64,000 bases of DNA from Cyclobacterium marinum DSM 745 (GCF_000222485.1 NC_015914.1:2490501-2554500); one strand, 5' to 3'; positions 27,577-37,634 are shown, numbered from the stretch's first letter. Notes: generated from the sequence alone by a model not told the origin. A program made the numbers and translations.

Positions 27577-29898
27577 CTATTTATCCATTGAAATTTGTTC
27601 TGTTTCTCTTAATTCCTGGGCAGCTTCTACCATCAGTTTTAGCGCTTTTTCAGTTTCCTCCCACTTTCTGGTTTTAAGCCCACAATCGGGATTCACCCAG
27701 AGTTGGGCTGTAGGGACTACATCTTGCGCTTTTTTTATCAGTTGTACCATCTCCTTTTTACTAGGAACTCTAGGCGCATGAATGTCATAGACGCCGGGTC
27801 CTATTTCATTAGGGTATTTAAAATCTGCAAATGCATCCAATAATTCCATTTGAGATCGAGAACATTCGATGGTAATCACATCCGCATCCATGGCTGCAAT
27901 GCTTGGCATGATGTCATTGAATTCTGAATAACACATATGCGTGTGGATTTGTGTGGCATCACTTACACCCGAGGAGGAAAGTCTAAAGGATTGAACAGCC
28001 CATTTTAGGTAGCTTTCCCATGCTGATTTCCTTAAAGGAAGTCCTTCCCTTATGGCAGGTTCATCAATTTGTATGATGTTGATTCCTGCTTTTTCAAGGT
28101 CTATTACTTCCTCCCTAATGGCCAAGGCGATCTGTTTACATGTTGTTGCCCGATCTTGATCATTTCGTACAAAAGACCATTGAAGGATGGTTACCGGCCC
28201 GGTTAACATGCCTTTTACTCGTCTTTTAGTTAAAGATTGAGCATAGGTAGACCAAAAAACTGTCATCGGTTTAGGTCTCGAAATGTCTCCATAAATGATC
28301 GGTGGTTTTACGCAGCGACTGCCATAACTTTGGACCCAGCCATACTGACTGAAGGTAAAACCGGCCAGTTGTTCACCAAAATATTCCACCATGTCATTCC
28401 TTTCGAATTCTCCATGCACCAATACATCTAAGCCTATTTCTTCCTGTTTTCTTATAACCGTTTCTGTGGCTTCTTTCAGTAAACCTTGATAGGTTTTCTT
28501 GTCTATAAAACCATTCTTGTATTGAGACCTCCACTTCCTAACTTCCCCTGTTTGGGGAAAAGAGCCAATGGTGGTGGTGGGTAATAGGGGGAGTTTAAGG
28601 AAATTCTTTTGGAGAATGCTTCTGGATGCATATTCACTCTTCCTTTTATCATCGGCAGGAGCAATGGATTCAACCTTTAGTTTTACGGCTTTATTATGGA
28701 TTAAGTCTGAGTTTTTACGGTTAGCCATCGCATTCCTATTGGCCTCAAATTCCAAGAGTTGATTTTTTCCGGGATTAGGTAAAGATAGTTCTTGCAATAA
28801 GGTAACTTCCTTTAGTTTTTGTTTGGCAAATGCCATCCATCTTTTAATTTCCGGAAATAAGATGTCTTCTTTATTTTCCAGTTCCAAATCATATGGTACA
28901 TGCAATAGGGAGCACGAGGGAGCAATCATTATTTTGTCTCGACCTAGGATACTAATGGCGTTGTTTAGGATTCTCAGCGATTGTTCTAAGTCATTTTTCC
29001 AAATGTTCCGACCGTCTACCAAACCTAAAGAAAGGCTTAAATTCTCCGGGATTTGGGGTACTAATTCTTCCAATTGTTCGGGGTTTCTGACCAAATCCAA
29101 ATGCAGGGCACATACGGGAAGAGACAATGCCAAACCTGTATTGTCATTTAATCCTTCAAAATAGGTCGCCAGTAAAGTCTTTAGCTTGGGGAATGTTTTT
29201 CTGATGGTTTTATAGACCATAAGGAAAGCGTCTTTTTCCTTTTCACTAAGGTCCAAGCCTAATATTGGTTCATCAAATTGCACCCAATCTGCACCATTTT
29301 CTACCAGTTCTTTAAGGATTTCCAAATATACCGGTAGGAGGTTGTGAATAAGGTCAATTTTTTCAAAGCCATCGGTCTTCTCTTTTCCTAGCCAAAGGTA
29401 GGTCACAGGACCTATTAGGACCGGCTTGGCTTTGATTCCTAGTTCTATCGACTCCTTAAATTCTTCTACCACTTTTGAAGAATGATAACTGAAGCTTTGG
29501 TCTGCTGTGAATTCCGGTACCAAATAATGGTAATTGGTATCAAACCATTTGGTCATTTCCATAGCAGTAATGTCTAGCCCCTCTTTTTGATAACCTCTGG
29601 CCATGGCAAAATAGAGGTCCAGAGAGGAAAACTTCTTTTCCACTAGGGCTGCATACCTTTCAGGAATGGCTCCCACAGTTAGGGACATGTCCAGCACCTG
29701 ATCATAAAATGAGAAATCATTGACAGGGATAAGGTCTATTCCCTGCTCTTGCTGCGTTTTCCAATTTTGAAAACGGATTTGTTTTCCGGCTTCTTCTAAT
29801 GTTGTGCCGGAAATTTTGCCTGACCAATACTGCTCGCAGGCTTTTTTGAGTTCACGTTTGCTACCAATTCGCGGATAGCCTAGAATGTGCGTTTGCAT
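27577..29898 (-). CDS. metE: Cobalamin-independent methionine synthase
   Basis: The 773-residue enzyme transfers a methyl group from 5-methyltetrahydropteroyl-triglutamate to homocysteine. It is a double barrel: the N-terminal half starts LGYPRIGSKRELKKA, and the C-terminal half holds the catalytic zinc site (HTHMCYSEF near residue 650 with Cys, and a late VNPDCGLKTRKW with the second Cys) plus QIDEPAIREGLPL. A cobalamin riboswitch precedes it, which fits: when B12 is available the B12-dependent enzyme can replace MetE. No other gene shares this leader. Confidence 0.97.
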   Translation of the reverse strand: MQTHILGYPRIGSKRELKKACEQYWSGKISGTTLEEAGKQIRFQNWKTQQEQGIDLIPVNDFSFYDQVLDMSLTVGAIPERYAALVEKKFSSLDLYFAMARGYQKEGLDITAMEMTKWFDTNYHYLVPEFTADQSFSYHSSKVVEEFKESIELGIKAKPVLIGPVTYLWLGKEKTDGFEKIDLIHNLLPVYLEILKELVENGADWVQFDEPILGLDLSEKEKDAFLMVYKTIRKTFPKLKTLLATYFEGLNDNTGLALSLPVCALHLDLVRNPEQLEELVPQIPENLSLSLGLVDGRNIWKNDLEQSLRILNNAISILGRDKIMIAPSCSLLHVPYDLELENKEDILFPEIKRWMAFAKQKLKEVTLLQELSLPNPGKNQLLEFEANRNAMANRKNSDLIHNKAVKLKVESIAPADDKRKSEYASRSILQKNFLKLPLLPTTTIGSFPQTGEVRKWRSQYKNGFIDKKTYQGLLKEATETVIRKQEEIGLDVLVHGEFERNDMVEYFGEQLAGFTFSQYGWVQSYGSRCVKPPIIYGDISRPKPMTVFWSTYAQSLTKRRVKGMLTGPVTILQWSFVRNDQDRATTCKQIALAIREEVIDLEKAGINIIQIDEPAIREGLPLRKSAWESYLKWAVQSFRLSSSGVSDATQIHTHMCYSEFNDIMPSIAAMDADVITIECSRSQMELLDAFADFKYPNEIGPGVYDIHAPRVPSKKEMVQLIKKAQDVVPTAQLWVNPDCGLKTRKWEETEKALKLMVEAAQELRETEQISMDK

Positions 29899-29901
29899 GT
29901 T

Positions 29902-29936
29902 CTTTTAACTTTTTAATGTATAAAATGAGTTAAAAG
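29902..29936 (-). promoter_or_regulatory. Hairpin directly before the metE start codon
   Basis: CTTTTAACT and AGTTAAAAG (9 bp, 17-nt loop) form a hairpin whose 3' arm ends 3 nt before the metE ATG. It could be the translation-controlling part of the riboswitch, hiding the start region. This is an inference; no long T-run follows, so a terminator is less likely. Confidence 0.45.
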
Positions 29937-30091
29937 CCCTTTGCTTTATTTCAAACGCTTTGAAGAAATGAGAGAGGAGTTGGAGGTAGATATTGATCAA
30001 ATTTGGCACAATTATCCCATGGAAAACAATTGTTTTAGCTGATAATATCTAACCTGACACCAAACTTTAGATCGCGAAAGCGTTGTCAATT

Positions 30092-30262
30092 CGAAATAGG
30101 CAGGTCTCCTGACTTGTAACATTTTTACCTTCCTTCCCATTCTAAAAATTAGAACAGTGGATTTGCTATGGGTAAAAACCTTTGGGGTTACTTACAGTTG
30201 CGCGACAGTTCGTGATTCTCACACGATTCCCTATTAATTCACGTTAAGTAAAACCTATTTCG
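30092..30262 (-). ncRNA. Cobalamin (AdoCbl-type) riboswitch
   Basis: On the minus strand the conserved elements occur in order: P1 start CGAAATAGG, AATAGGGAATCGTGTGAG, ACTGTCGCGCAACTGTAA, CCACTG, GGGAAGG and the B12-box region GTCAGGAGACCTGCC, closing with CCTATTTCG. The 9-bp outer stem is perfect. It lies about 190 nt before metE and should shut metE off when cobalamin is bound. Confidence 0.95.
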
Positions 30263-30368
30263 GTTGATAAAGAAATAATAAAAGAACTTATTGACCTCAA
30301 ATGTAGCGCAGATAAATCAAATTTCCTGCAACAATTGTAAAAAGGACCATAAAAAAATAATCACATTA

Positions 30369-31433
30369 CTATACTCGGTGTAATTTATAGGGGTAAACAC
30401 CATCCGCATTCCATTGACAAACATAAAGGTTTTTGTCCCTATCCAGGCATACATCGTGGCAATGCTTAAACACTGCTTCCTCTTGTAGCATTAGATCCAG
30501 TTTTCCATTATTATAGGTGGGTCTAGTTCCTCCCGGATTAGAGATAACTTTGTTGTTTTCGTCCAAAATGGTAACAAAACCTTTGTTTAGGTGCATGTTA
30601 TAATTTCCATCTTCCATCCCAAAACAAACGCCGGAATAGAGATTTTGCTCATCCAAAACAGGTCTGCTTATAAATGCACCGGGTAAGTAAATGTCTTCCA
30701 AGTATTCCCCATCTAAAGTAAATCGTTTAAAAGTATTTTTGATCCTTGCAGAGCAAAGTAGCGTCGGATTGACAGGGTCTCGGTAATCAATTGCTACGCC
30801 ATGTGCCTGTTTAAATTTGTCGGGTTGGAGAAAACTGTCTCCGCCAAATTTGCGAATAAATTGACCTGCTTGGTCATATTGTAATATAAACTGAGAACCA
30901 TAACCATCGGCCACATAAATATCCCCATTTGGCCCTATGGCTGTTTCGGTGGGTCGGTAAAAAGTTTGCTCATTATAAGCTCCAATTTTACCTGGATGGT
31001 CCAGTTCCATCAGGATTTTACCATCCATGGTGCATTTTACTACCTTCCCTAAACCGGTATCTGTGATGAACAGAAATTCTTCTCCACTTTCGGCTGAAAT
31101 AGACAACCCATGGGCACCTGAAAAACCTAAGGTCCAAGAGTCCAATATTTTTCCTGAAGTATCATAAATCAGGACATTGTTTTTCGGATGGTCCGTTAAC
31201 AATATCAGCCTGTTGGTTTTATCCAAGACCATCTCGTGGCAGTTATTGACCGGATGCTTGCTTCTCTCTGCTTTGCTCCAATTTTTTTCTACGCGGTATT
31301 GGAAATCACCATGACCCAGCAAGTCTTTTTGAAGCTGCGCTGCATTGGAATTGATATTGAATAGGGGTAGGCCGGCAGTAATCACAGCTCCACCGGTGAT
31401 GAATTTTTGAATGAATTTTCTTCGTGAATGCAT
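30369..31433 (-). CDS. Secreted six-bladed beta-propeller (NHL-type) protein, Tat signal
   Basis: The 354-residue protein begins MHSRRKFIQKFITGGAV, a twin-arginine-like signal. The mature part has NHL-like repeats (PNGDIYVADGYGSQFILQYD; HGLSISAESGEEFLFITD; HDVCLDRDKNLYVCQWN), resembling the peptidylglycine-lyase propeller group. It is the last gene of a three-gene operon behind DUF1501 and PSD1 genes with a 9-bp gap. The partner proteins suggest a periplasmic oxidation or sulfatase-like pathway, but the ligand is unknown. Confidence 0.78.
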   Translation of the reverse strand: MHSRRKFIQKFITGGAVITAGLPLFNINSNAAQLQKDLLGHGDFQYRVEKNWSKAERSKHPVNNCHEMVLDKTNRLILLTDHPKNNVLIYDTSGKILDSWTLGFSGAHGLSISAESGEEFLFITDTGLGKVVKCTMDGKILMELDHPGKIGAYNEQTFYRPTETAIGPNGDIYVADGYGSQFILQYDQAGQFIRKFGGDSFLQPDKFKQAHGVAIDYRDPVNPTLLCSARIKNTFKRFTLDGEYLEDIYLPGAFISRPVLDEQNLYSGVCFGMEDGNYNMHLNKGFVTILDENNKVISNPGGTRPTYNNGKLDLMLQEEAVFKHCHDVCLDRDKNLYVCQWNADGVYPYKLHRV

Positions 31434-31442
31434 GAATTTTAT

Positions 31443-32912
31443 TTATGCCAGGAGCTCATTGACTACATGTCCGTGGACATCTGTTAGCCTAAATCTTCTG
31501 CCTTGATGTTTAAAGGTTAATTTTTCATGGTCTATACCCAATAAGTGAAGCAAAGTGGCCTGAAAGTCATGAACATGCACAGGGTTTTTGGCTACATTGT
31601 AACTGAATTCATCGGTTTCTCCATAGACCATTCCTTTTTTTACTCCTGCCCCGGCCATCCACATGGTGAAGCATCCTGGGTGATGGTCTCTGCCATAATT
31701 AGTGGCAGTAAGCCTTCCTTGTGAAAAGCTTGTTCTACCAAACTCACCTCCCCAAACCACCAAGGTGTCTTCAAGGAGACCTCTTTGTTTGAGGTCTTGA
31801 ATCAATCCGGCGGTGGCTTGATCCGTGCTTAAAGCTTGTCGTTTGATGCCGCTTGGTAAACTACCATGCTGGTCCCAGCCCATATGGTAAAGCTGAATAA
31901 ACTTAACATCCCTTTCGGCTAATTTTCTTGCCTGAAGACAATTGGAGGCATAGGTGCCGGGAATTCTGGCATCTTCTCCATATAGCTCGTAAATATAGTC
32001 CGGCTCCTCGCTGGTGTCAACAGCTTCAGGTACAGAGTTTTGCATTTTATAAGCCATTTCATATTGGCTGATCTTCGATTGAATTTCCGGATCCTGCCAT
32101 AAATCAAATTGTTTTTCATTGAGTTTCCCAATATGGTCGAGGGCACGGCGTCGGTCATGATCATGCACTCCGTGTGGATTATTGAGATACAAGACTGGGT
32201 CTTTGCCTGAGCGAAATTGAATACCTTGGTGGTGGGAAGGCAAAAAACCATTGCTCCAAGCATTGGAATTCAATGGTTGAGAACCGGGGCTTTTTGAGAG
32301 TAACACCACAAAATTGGGTAAATTCTCATTGTCGCTACCTAGTCCATAACTTAACCAAGAACCAATCGAAGGCCTGCCACTCAATTGAGAACCTGTTTGC
32401 ATAAACATGACGGCAGGTTCATGGTTGATGGCTTCTGTGATCATGGACTTGACTATGCAAAGCTCATCGACCACCTTGGCGGTGTGGGGAAATATTTCAC
32501 TAACCCAAGCCCCTGATTGACCATATTGTTTAAAATCATAGATTGATTTTACCAAAGGGAAAGTGGACTGATCCGCCACCATACCGGAGTTACGTTGGGT
32601 GCCCTGAACGGAGGGTGGAATTTCTTTTCCATGCCATTTTTCCAGCGAGGGTTTGTAGTCAAATGTTTCAATCTGAGAAGGACCTCCTGATTGAAAAAGG
32701 TAAATGACCCGTTTTGCCTTGGCAGGGAAATGGGTGCCTGTGTTAAGCCCTTGTGGTTTGTAAAGACCTGAACTGTCAGGGCTGTCTGCAAAGCCATATT
32801 GGTTACCAATGAGACTGGAGAGTGCCATTGCTCCAAATCCAAGTGAAGTTTTTTTCAAAAAGCCACGCCTGGTTTCTCCAAATTTATTGCTATTACTATC
32901 TCTCATGGCCAT
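31443..32912 (-). CDS. DUF1501 family protein with Tat signal
   Basis: The 489-residue protein carries the signal TRRGFLKKTSLGFGAMA. DUF1501 is related to the alkaline-phosphatase/sulfatase fold; typical text seen is VIYLFQSGGPSQIETFDYKP, INHEPAVMFMQTGSQLSGRPS and LVVWGGEFGRTSFSQ with the Asp/His pairs HHPGCFTMW and WDQHGSLP that could bind metal. These proteins nearly always sit beside PSD1 (DUF1549/DUF1553) cytochromes, as here. The ATG overlaps the upstream stop (TAATG), so translation is coupled. Confidence 0.9.
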   Translation of the reverse strand: MAMRDSNSNKFGETRRGFLKKTSLGFGAMALSSLIGNQYGFADSPDSSGLYKPQGLNTGTHFPAKAKRVIYLFQSGGPSQIETFDYKPSLEKWHGKEIPPSVQGTQRNSGMVADQSTFPLVKSIYDFKQYGQSGAWVSEIFPHTAKVVDELCIVKSMITEAINHEPAVMFMQTGSQLSGRPSIGSWLSYGLGSDNENLPNFVVLLSKSPGSQPLNSNAWSNGFLPSHHQGIQFRSGKDPVLYLNNPHGVHDHDRRRALDHIGKLNEKQFDLWQDPEIQSKISQYEMAYKMQNSVPEAVDTSEEPDYIYELYGEDARIPGTYASNCLQARKLAERDVKFIQLYHMGWDQHGSLPSGIKRQALSTDQATAGLIQDLKQRGLLEDTLVVWGGEFGRTSFSQGRLTATNYGRDHHPGCFTMWMAGAGVKKGMVYGETDEFSYNVAKNPVHVHDFQATLLHLLGIDHEKLTFKHQGRRFRLTDVHGHVVNELLA

Positions 32913-35900
32913 TATCTAATTGTATACCCGTCTGTAGTGTTCATGATTCCATTAATGACTGTTGCCAAAGAAGCGACCTTCACAGGATCCAATGATTCAT
33001 CCACAGGTTTACTACCTGTGCTTAAGTAAGCCATGGCATCCCCTATATTCTGAGAAAATCTTTCTTCTTCTTCTTGATAAAACTGCTCAATTATTTCTAG
33101 CTCTTGAGTATCTGCTTGCCTGCCTGTACTTAAGATGAAGGCCTTGGCAAGTTGCTCTTGAGGTTTGTATTTTTTGATTAATTTTTCTGCAGCCACCCTT
33201 GCTGCCTCTACATATTGAGGATCATTTAACAAGACCAAAGCTTGTAATGGCGTGCTTGTTTCTGTCCTTCTAACTTTACACTCTGCCCTGTCACCAACAT
33301 CAAAAATCATCATGGAAGGTGGGCCTGAAGTTCTTTTCCAAATGGTATATAGACTTCTTTTATATAGCCCTTCCCCGGGCTCTTGTAAGTATTTGTATCT
33401 CCAGGATTTGGTACTGATTTCATCCCAAAGTCCCTCCGGCTGGTAAGGGTAAGCGCTTTCGCTACTTGTATTATGCACGAGCAAACCGCTAATGGCAAGT
33501 GCATTGTCACGTACCATCTCTGCTGTCATCCTAAAACTCGGCCCTCTCGCCAGAAGCAAATTGTCAGGATCCTTTTCTAGTAAGTCCGGACTGTATTTGG
33601 AAGATTGACGGTAAGTAGCAGACATTACGATTAGTTTATGCATTTTCTTAATGTCCCAACCGGATTCACGAAATTGTACTGCCAGCCAATCCAGCAGTTC
33701 AGGATGTGTAGGCAAGCTTCCTTGGTTTCCAAAATCATCTGAAGTGACCACCAGCCCTTTACCAAAATGCATTTGCCAGATTCGATTGATAAAAACCCTT
33801 GCCGTCAAAGGGTTTTTAGGATCGAAAAACCATTTGGCAAGCCCCAGTCGGTTCTTAGGTAATTTTTCGTCATAAGGAAGTACTGTTTCAGGAATCCCCG
33901 GCTCCACTTGCTCCGTAGGTGCATTGTACATCCCTCGATCTAAAATAAAGGTTGGCCTAGGTTGTTCCAAGTCTCCCATGACCATTATTTCTTTGATGTC
34001 GGTAGTGGTTTTTGCCCTTTCTTTCCTTAAATTATTTAAGGAATTTTTTAGCTGTTTGGCTTGCGTATTGGAAGCATTGAAAAGGTAATCCGCGATGATT
34101 TGCCTTGCCTCCGGATCTTCACTTTTGGAAAGTAAAGCAGTGGCCTTTTGCGGATTGGCTTCAAAAAGTACTTCCAATGCACTCAATTCCTGATTGTATA
34201 TTTTTAATTCATCCAGCCCACCATTCAAAAAGGTCTTCATTTTGTCCCGAACCCCAAGGACAAAGCCTCTGAAACCGTAGGTATGAATGTCGGGTTTAAA
34301 TAAAATGGATTTGTAGATATTGTCCGCAGATACGGTTACAGGAACCTTTTCTCCATTGAGGTAGATGCCAATGCCATCAGCTTTACCCAAACCATCGTAG
34401 GTTATGCTTAAATTGGTCCATTCTTTAACCGGGATTGGGTCAACCGTTTTTACTTGTATGGCATTGTCCGGCCAGCTATATGCAATGATAAAATTGAGCT
34501 TGTTTTCCTCTAGAAATAAGGAATATCCTTTTAATCCCAAGCGAATATCTTCACAGTGGGTAAACAATACCGCTTCATTGTAAAGTGTATCCGGAAATAC
34601 GGACAGGCTTACTGAAAATGGGTCCGTCTGGTCAAACCAACCTACTTTTTCCGGTAAGCTCAGGGTGGTGAAATCATTGATAAAAATGCCTTTACCTTTA
34701 ACGCCTTCTTTGATCACCGGTTCTTTAATCAGAACTGATCCCGCTTGCGCTGAATTTCCGGGACTTGTGAAGCTGGTTTTTTTGTCTCCCGGTATTATTT
34801 TGTCAAAATTGTAAGCAGCACTAATCTTTGTTGAAAGGTCTGTCCGGACCTTAGTGAGAATTGATTTGGCATTTAGACTTTCCGGCACTTCAGGGTTTGC
34901 CTTTCTCAAATCCTCCAGGTGTTCCTTTTTGGATTTAATTTGGCTGTCAATATATTCCAGTAGCTTGTCTTGTTCTTCATTCGTTAGCAAAAGGGCTGGC
35001 CCGGGAACTTGCCCCGGCCCATATACGGCTGTTCCCAGCTCATTGGTGCTGTTAAAAAAAGCAGAAAGCTGGTAAAAATCCTTTTGGCTGATTGGATCAT
35101 ATTTGTGGTCATGACATCTGGCACATTCCATGCTGAGGCCCATTACGGCTTTGCCTACGGTGGAGGTTCTGTCTGCTACATATTCTGCCCTGTATTCTTC
35201 GAAAACGATACCGGCTTCAGAATTCTTTTTATGCAGTCGGTTAAAAGCTGTTGCCAAAATGCTTTCTTGTGTGGGGTTTTCAACAAGATCACCGGCCAAT
35301 TGCCAAGTGATAAATTGCTCATAGGACATGTTTTTATTAAAAGCGCGAATCACCCAGTCCCGGTAAGGACTAAAATCCCTGTGCTTGTCATCCAAGTAAC
35401 CATCTGAATCAGCGTATCGAGCTACATCCATCCAGTCTGCAGCCATGCGTTCCCCATAGGCTGAGGAGGCAAGCAGCCTGTCCACTAATCTTTCATAAGC
35501 ATCCGGGGCATCATTGGCCACAAATGCTTCTATTTCTTCCAAGGATGGGGGAAGGCCAGTCAGATCAAAACTCACCCTTCGAATAAGGGTTTCTTTGCTC
35601 GCTTTTGTTGAAGGACTTTGCTTGTGAGTTTTTAATTTGGCCGCTACAAAATGATCAATTTCATTTTTAGCCCAGCTTTTATCCTCAATCTCAGGAATCT
35701 TTGGCATTTTCGGAGGGATAAATGACCAGTGGGGTTTGTATTTGGCTCCCTGTTCTATCCATTTGGTTAAGGTGGCTATCTCGGATGTACTCAGGCTTAG
35801 GTTAGATTCAGGTGGAGGCATCATCAACTCCTTATCCTCTGTGAGTATACGGTTTACTACCTCACTTTTGCCCGGTTTACCCGGTACAATGGCATAATGC

Positions 35901-36172
35901 CCTGAATTACTTTTTAGTGCTGCATAGGCAAACTCCTCCAGGTCAAGTCTTAAATCAGCTTCTTGGTTGGCTGCATCAGGCCCATGGCAGGCAAAGCACT
36001 TGTCTGAGAGAATGGGTTTGACATGGTAATTAAAATCTATGGCTTCCGGCAGATCTTTGTAGGCCTGTTGGATGGCTTCCGGCTTTTCCCATCCACAGCC
36101 CACCAATAGGGGGAGGAGTAATAGGGAGGAAAAGGATAACCTATATATGATTTTGGGTAAGACTCGGGTCAT
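32912..36172 (-). CDS. PSD1 protein: cytochrome c, DUF1549, LamG-like and DUF1553 domains
   Basis: The 1086-residue lipoprotein (LLLLPLLVGCG) begins with a planctomycete-type cytochrome c domain whose heme site is CFACHGPDA (near residue 58). DUF1549 follows (WAKNEIDHFVAAKL onward, about 165-370, with a CARCHDHKYDP motif that may hold a second heme). A concanavalin/LamG-like insert lies at about 500-640 (LSITYDGLGKADGIGIYLNG). DUF1553 forms the C-terminus (RVFINRIWQMHFGKGLV and RRTETSTPLQALVLLNDP). It heads the operon. These proteins abound in Planctomycetes and in polysaccharide-degrading Bacteroidota; role in oxidative glycan metabolism is inferred. Confidence 0.9.
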   Translation of the reverse strand: MTRVLPKIIYRLSFSSLLLLPLLVGCGWEKPEAIQQAYKDLPEAIDFNYHVKPILSDKCFACHGPDAANQEADLRLDLEEFAYAALKSNSGHYAIVPGKPGKSEVVNRILTEDKELMMPPPESNLSLSTSEIATLTKWIEQGAKYKPHWSFIPPKMPKIPEIEDKSWAKNEIDHFVAAKLKTHKQSPSTKASKETLIRRVSFDLTGLPPSLEEIEAFVANDAPDAYERLVDRLLASSAYGERMAADWMDVARYADSDGYLDDKHRDFSPYRDWVIRAFNKNMSYEQFITWQLAGDLVENPTQESILATAFNRLHKKNSEAGIVFEEYRAEYVADRTSTVGKAVMGLSMECARCHDHKYDPISQKDFYQLSAFFNSTNELGTAVYGPGQVPGPALLLTNEEQDKLLEYIDSQIKSKKEHLEDLRKANPEVPESLNAKSILTKVRTDLSTKISAAYNFDKIIPGDKKTSFTSPGNSAQAGSVLIKEPVIKEGVKGKGIFINDFTTLSLPEKVGWFDQTDPFSVSLSVFPDTLYNEAVLFTHCEDIRLGLKGYSLFLEENKLNFIIAYSWPDNAIQVKTVDPIPVKEWTNLSITYDGLGKADGIGIYLNGEKVPVTVSADNIYKSILFKPDIHTYGFRGFVLGVRDKMKTFLNGGLDELKIYNQELSALEVLFEANPQKATALLSKSEDPEARQIIADYLFNASNTQAKQLKNSLNNLRKERAKTTTDIKEIMVMGDLEQPRPTFILDRGMYNAPTEQVEPGIPETVLPYDEKLPKNRLGLAKWFFDPKNPLTARVFINRIWQMHFGKGLVVTSDDFGNQGSLPTHPELLDWLAVQFRESGWDIKKMHKLIVMSATYRQSSKYSPDLLEKDPDNLLLARGPSFRMTAEMVRDNALAISGLLVHNTSSESAYPYQPEGLWDEISTKSWRYKYLQEPGEGLYKRSLYTIWKRTSGPPSMMIFDVGDRAECKVRRTETSTPLQALVLLNDPQYVEAARVAAEKLIKKYKPQEQLAKAFILSTGRQADTQELEIIEQFYQEEEERFSQNIGDAMAYLSTGSKPVDESLDPVKVASLATVINGIMNTTDGYTIR

Positions 36173-36341
36173 TTATTGAAAATTGATAATTTTATATGAC
36201 AAATATTTCGCCAAATGTCATTTGTCTTTGACTCATTTAAACGGGTAATTTTTGTCAATAGTTAACCTTAAAGTTATTGAATATCTTTAAGAAATAAAAG
36301 AATTAGATTGATAGCATCGAGCCGGGAATAAAAACAATTCC

Positions 36342-37013
36342 AGGGGAACTTAACCTTTGTGGTCTTTGAGACCGAGAAGGTTTTTTTTGACTTTGTTTAC
36401 GGAAAAGACCTTCGGGGTTTTGGAAACCCCAAAGGTCAGGAGAACTTAACCTTTGTGGTCTTTGAGACCGCAAAGGATTTTTATGACTTTGTTTAGGAAA
36501 GAGACCTTCGGGGTTTTTGAAACCCCAAAGGTCAGGAGAACTTAACCTTTGTGGTCTTTGAGATCGCGAAGGTTTTTAATGACTTCGGTTACGCAAAAGA
36601 CCTTCGGGGTTTGGGAAACCCCAAAGGTCAGGGGAACTTAACCTTTGTGGTTTTTGAGATCGCGAAGGTTTTTAATGACTTCGGTTACGCAAAAGACCTT
36701 CGGGGTTTGGGAAACTCCAAAGGTCAGGGGAACTTAACCTTTGTGGTCTTTGAGACCGCGAAGGTTTTTTATGAGTGTGTTTACGGAAAAGACCTTCGGG
36801 GTTTGGGAAACTCCAAAGGTCAGGGGAACTTAACCTTTGTGGTCTTTGAGATCGCGAAGGTTTTTAATGACTTCGGTTACGGAAAAGACCTTCGGGGTTT
36901 TGGAAACCCCAAAGGTCAGGGGAACTTAACCTTTGTGGTTTTTGAGATCGCGAAGGTTTTTAATGACTTCGGTTACGCAAAAGACCTTCGGGGTTTGGGA
37001 AACCCCAAGGTCA
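36342..37013. repeat. Array of seven 96-bp REP-like units with paired palindromes
   Basis: Units begin at 36342, 36438, 36534, 36630, 36726, 36822 and 36918, an exact 96-bp period. Each holds two imperfect palindromes: AACCTTTGTGGTCT...AAGGTT with inner GGTC/GACC, and GACCTTCGGGGTTT with AAACCCCAAAGGTC. Because 96 is a multiple of three, a frame stays open through the array (36551-37030) with a 32-residue period, but this is not a real gene. The last unit reaches the RAYT stop codon. Confidence 0.93.
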
Positions 37014-37577
37014 ATATTTTTCTAAAGTAAATTCTTCAGGTAGAAAAAGATCAGTATTTGAGTTGTGAGTGGTATTAAACCCATCTAACCCACCAAACCA
37101 CTTTATAACTAGTTCTCTATTTAATTTGGATTGGCTTTTGGATAAATAGCTTTTATATGAAGAAAATTTCCACTCCGACGGACCTTTGGCTAATCCGTGT
37201 TTTACCGGATTAAGATGAATGTAAATAACTATCCTGGTTAAATATTCCTCCGTATCAATTTTCTTGCGTTTAAATTTCCGTTGAAACAACGCGCCATTTC
37301 TACCAAATACTTTGTTATAACTTTTAGAATAGGAGTTTAAGAAATCTGAAAATCCTTTAACAATCACTTCATTGCTCGAATTATCTTTTATGTTTACCAA
37401 AAGATGGAAATGGTTGGGAAGAAGACAGAAGGCCAAAGTATCCAATTTGTCATCAAGATAATAAAAATATTTTTTTATGAAATATACATAATTGTCATCG
37501 TTGCGAAATAGTATTTCATTTCCAATTGTTCTGGTATAGATATGATACATTCCCCCTACTTCAAATTTATCGGTCAT
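37011..37577 (-). CDS. REP-associated tyrosine transposase (RAYT, Y1/HUH family)
   Basis: The 188-residue protein has the HUH motif in LPNHFHLLV (His56 and His58) and the helix NSYSKSYNKVFGRNGALFQ with a likely catalytic Tyr87. YIHLNPVKHGL is a further RAYT mark. Such enzymes nick single-stranded REP hairpins and probably move them. The start at 37577 (MTDKFEVGGMYHIYTR) is favoured over an upstream one at 37610 because conserved sequence begins there. REP sequences lie on both sides, and the TGA stop (37011-37013) is made by the end of the repeat array. Confidence 0.88.
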   Translation of the reverse strand: MTDKFEVGGMYHIYTRTIGNEILFRNDDNYVYFIKKYFYYLDDKLDTLAFCLLPNHFHLLVNIKDNSSNEVIVKGFSDFLNSYSKSYNKVFGRNGALFQRKFKRKKIDTEEYLTRIVIYIHLNPVKHGLAKGPSEWKFSSYKSYLSKSQSKLNRELVIKWFGGLDGFNTTHNSNTDLFLPEEFTLEKY

Positions 37578-37634
37578 AACTTGTATTAGGTTGGTTGAAT
37601 AAAAATGCAAATTTTTCTATAAAACATATCCATA

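Noticed and set aside
35009..35407. 132-codon plus-strand frame inside the PSD1 gene
   Set aside because: It is antisense to a strongly conserved gene and shows no domain or start signal.
36342..37013. Possible CRISPR array
   Set aside because: The whole 96-bp unit repeats, including what would be spacers, and it contains paired palindromes; no cas genes are present.
36551..37030. Open frame of 159 codons with a 32-residue period
   Set aside because: It is a read-through of the 96-bp REP units, possible because 96 is divisible by three; no start signal and no protein-like composition.
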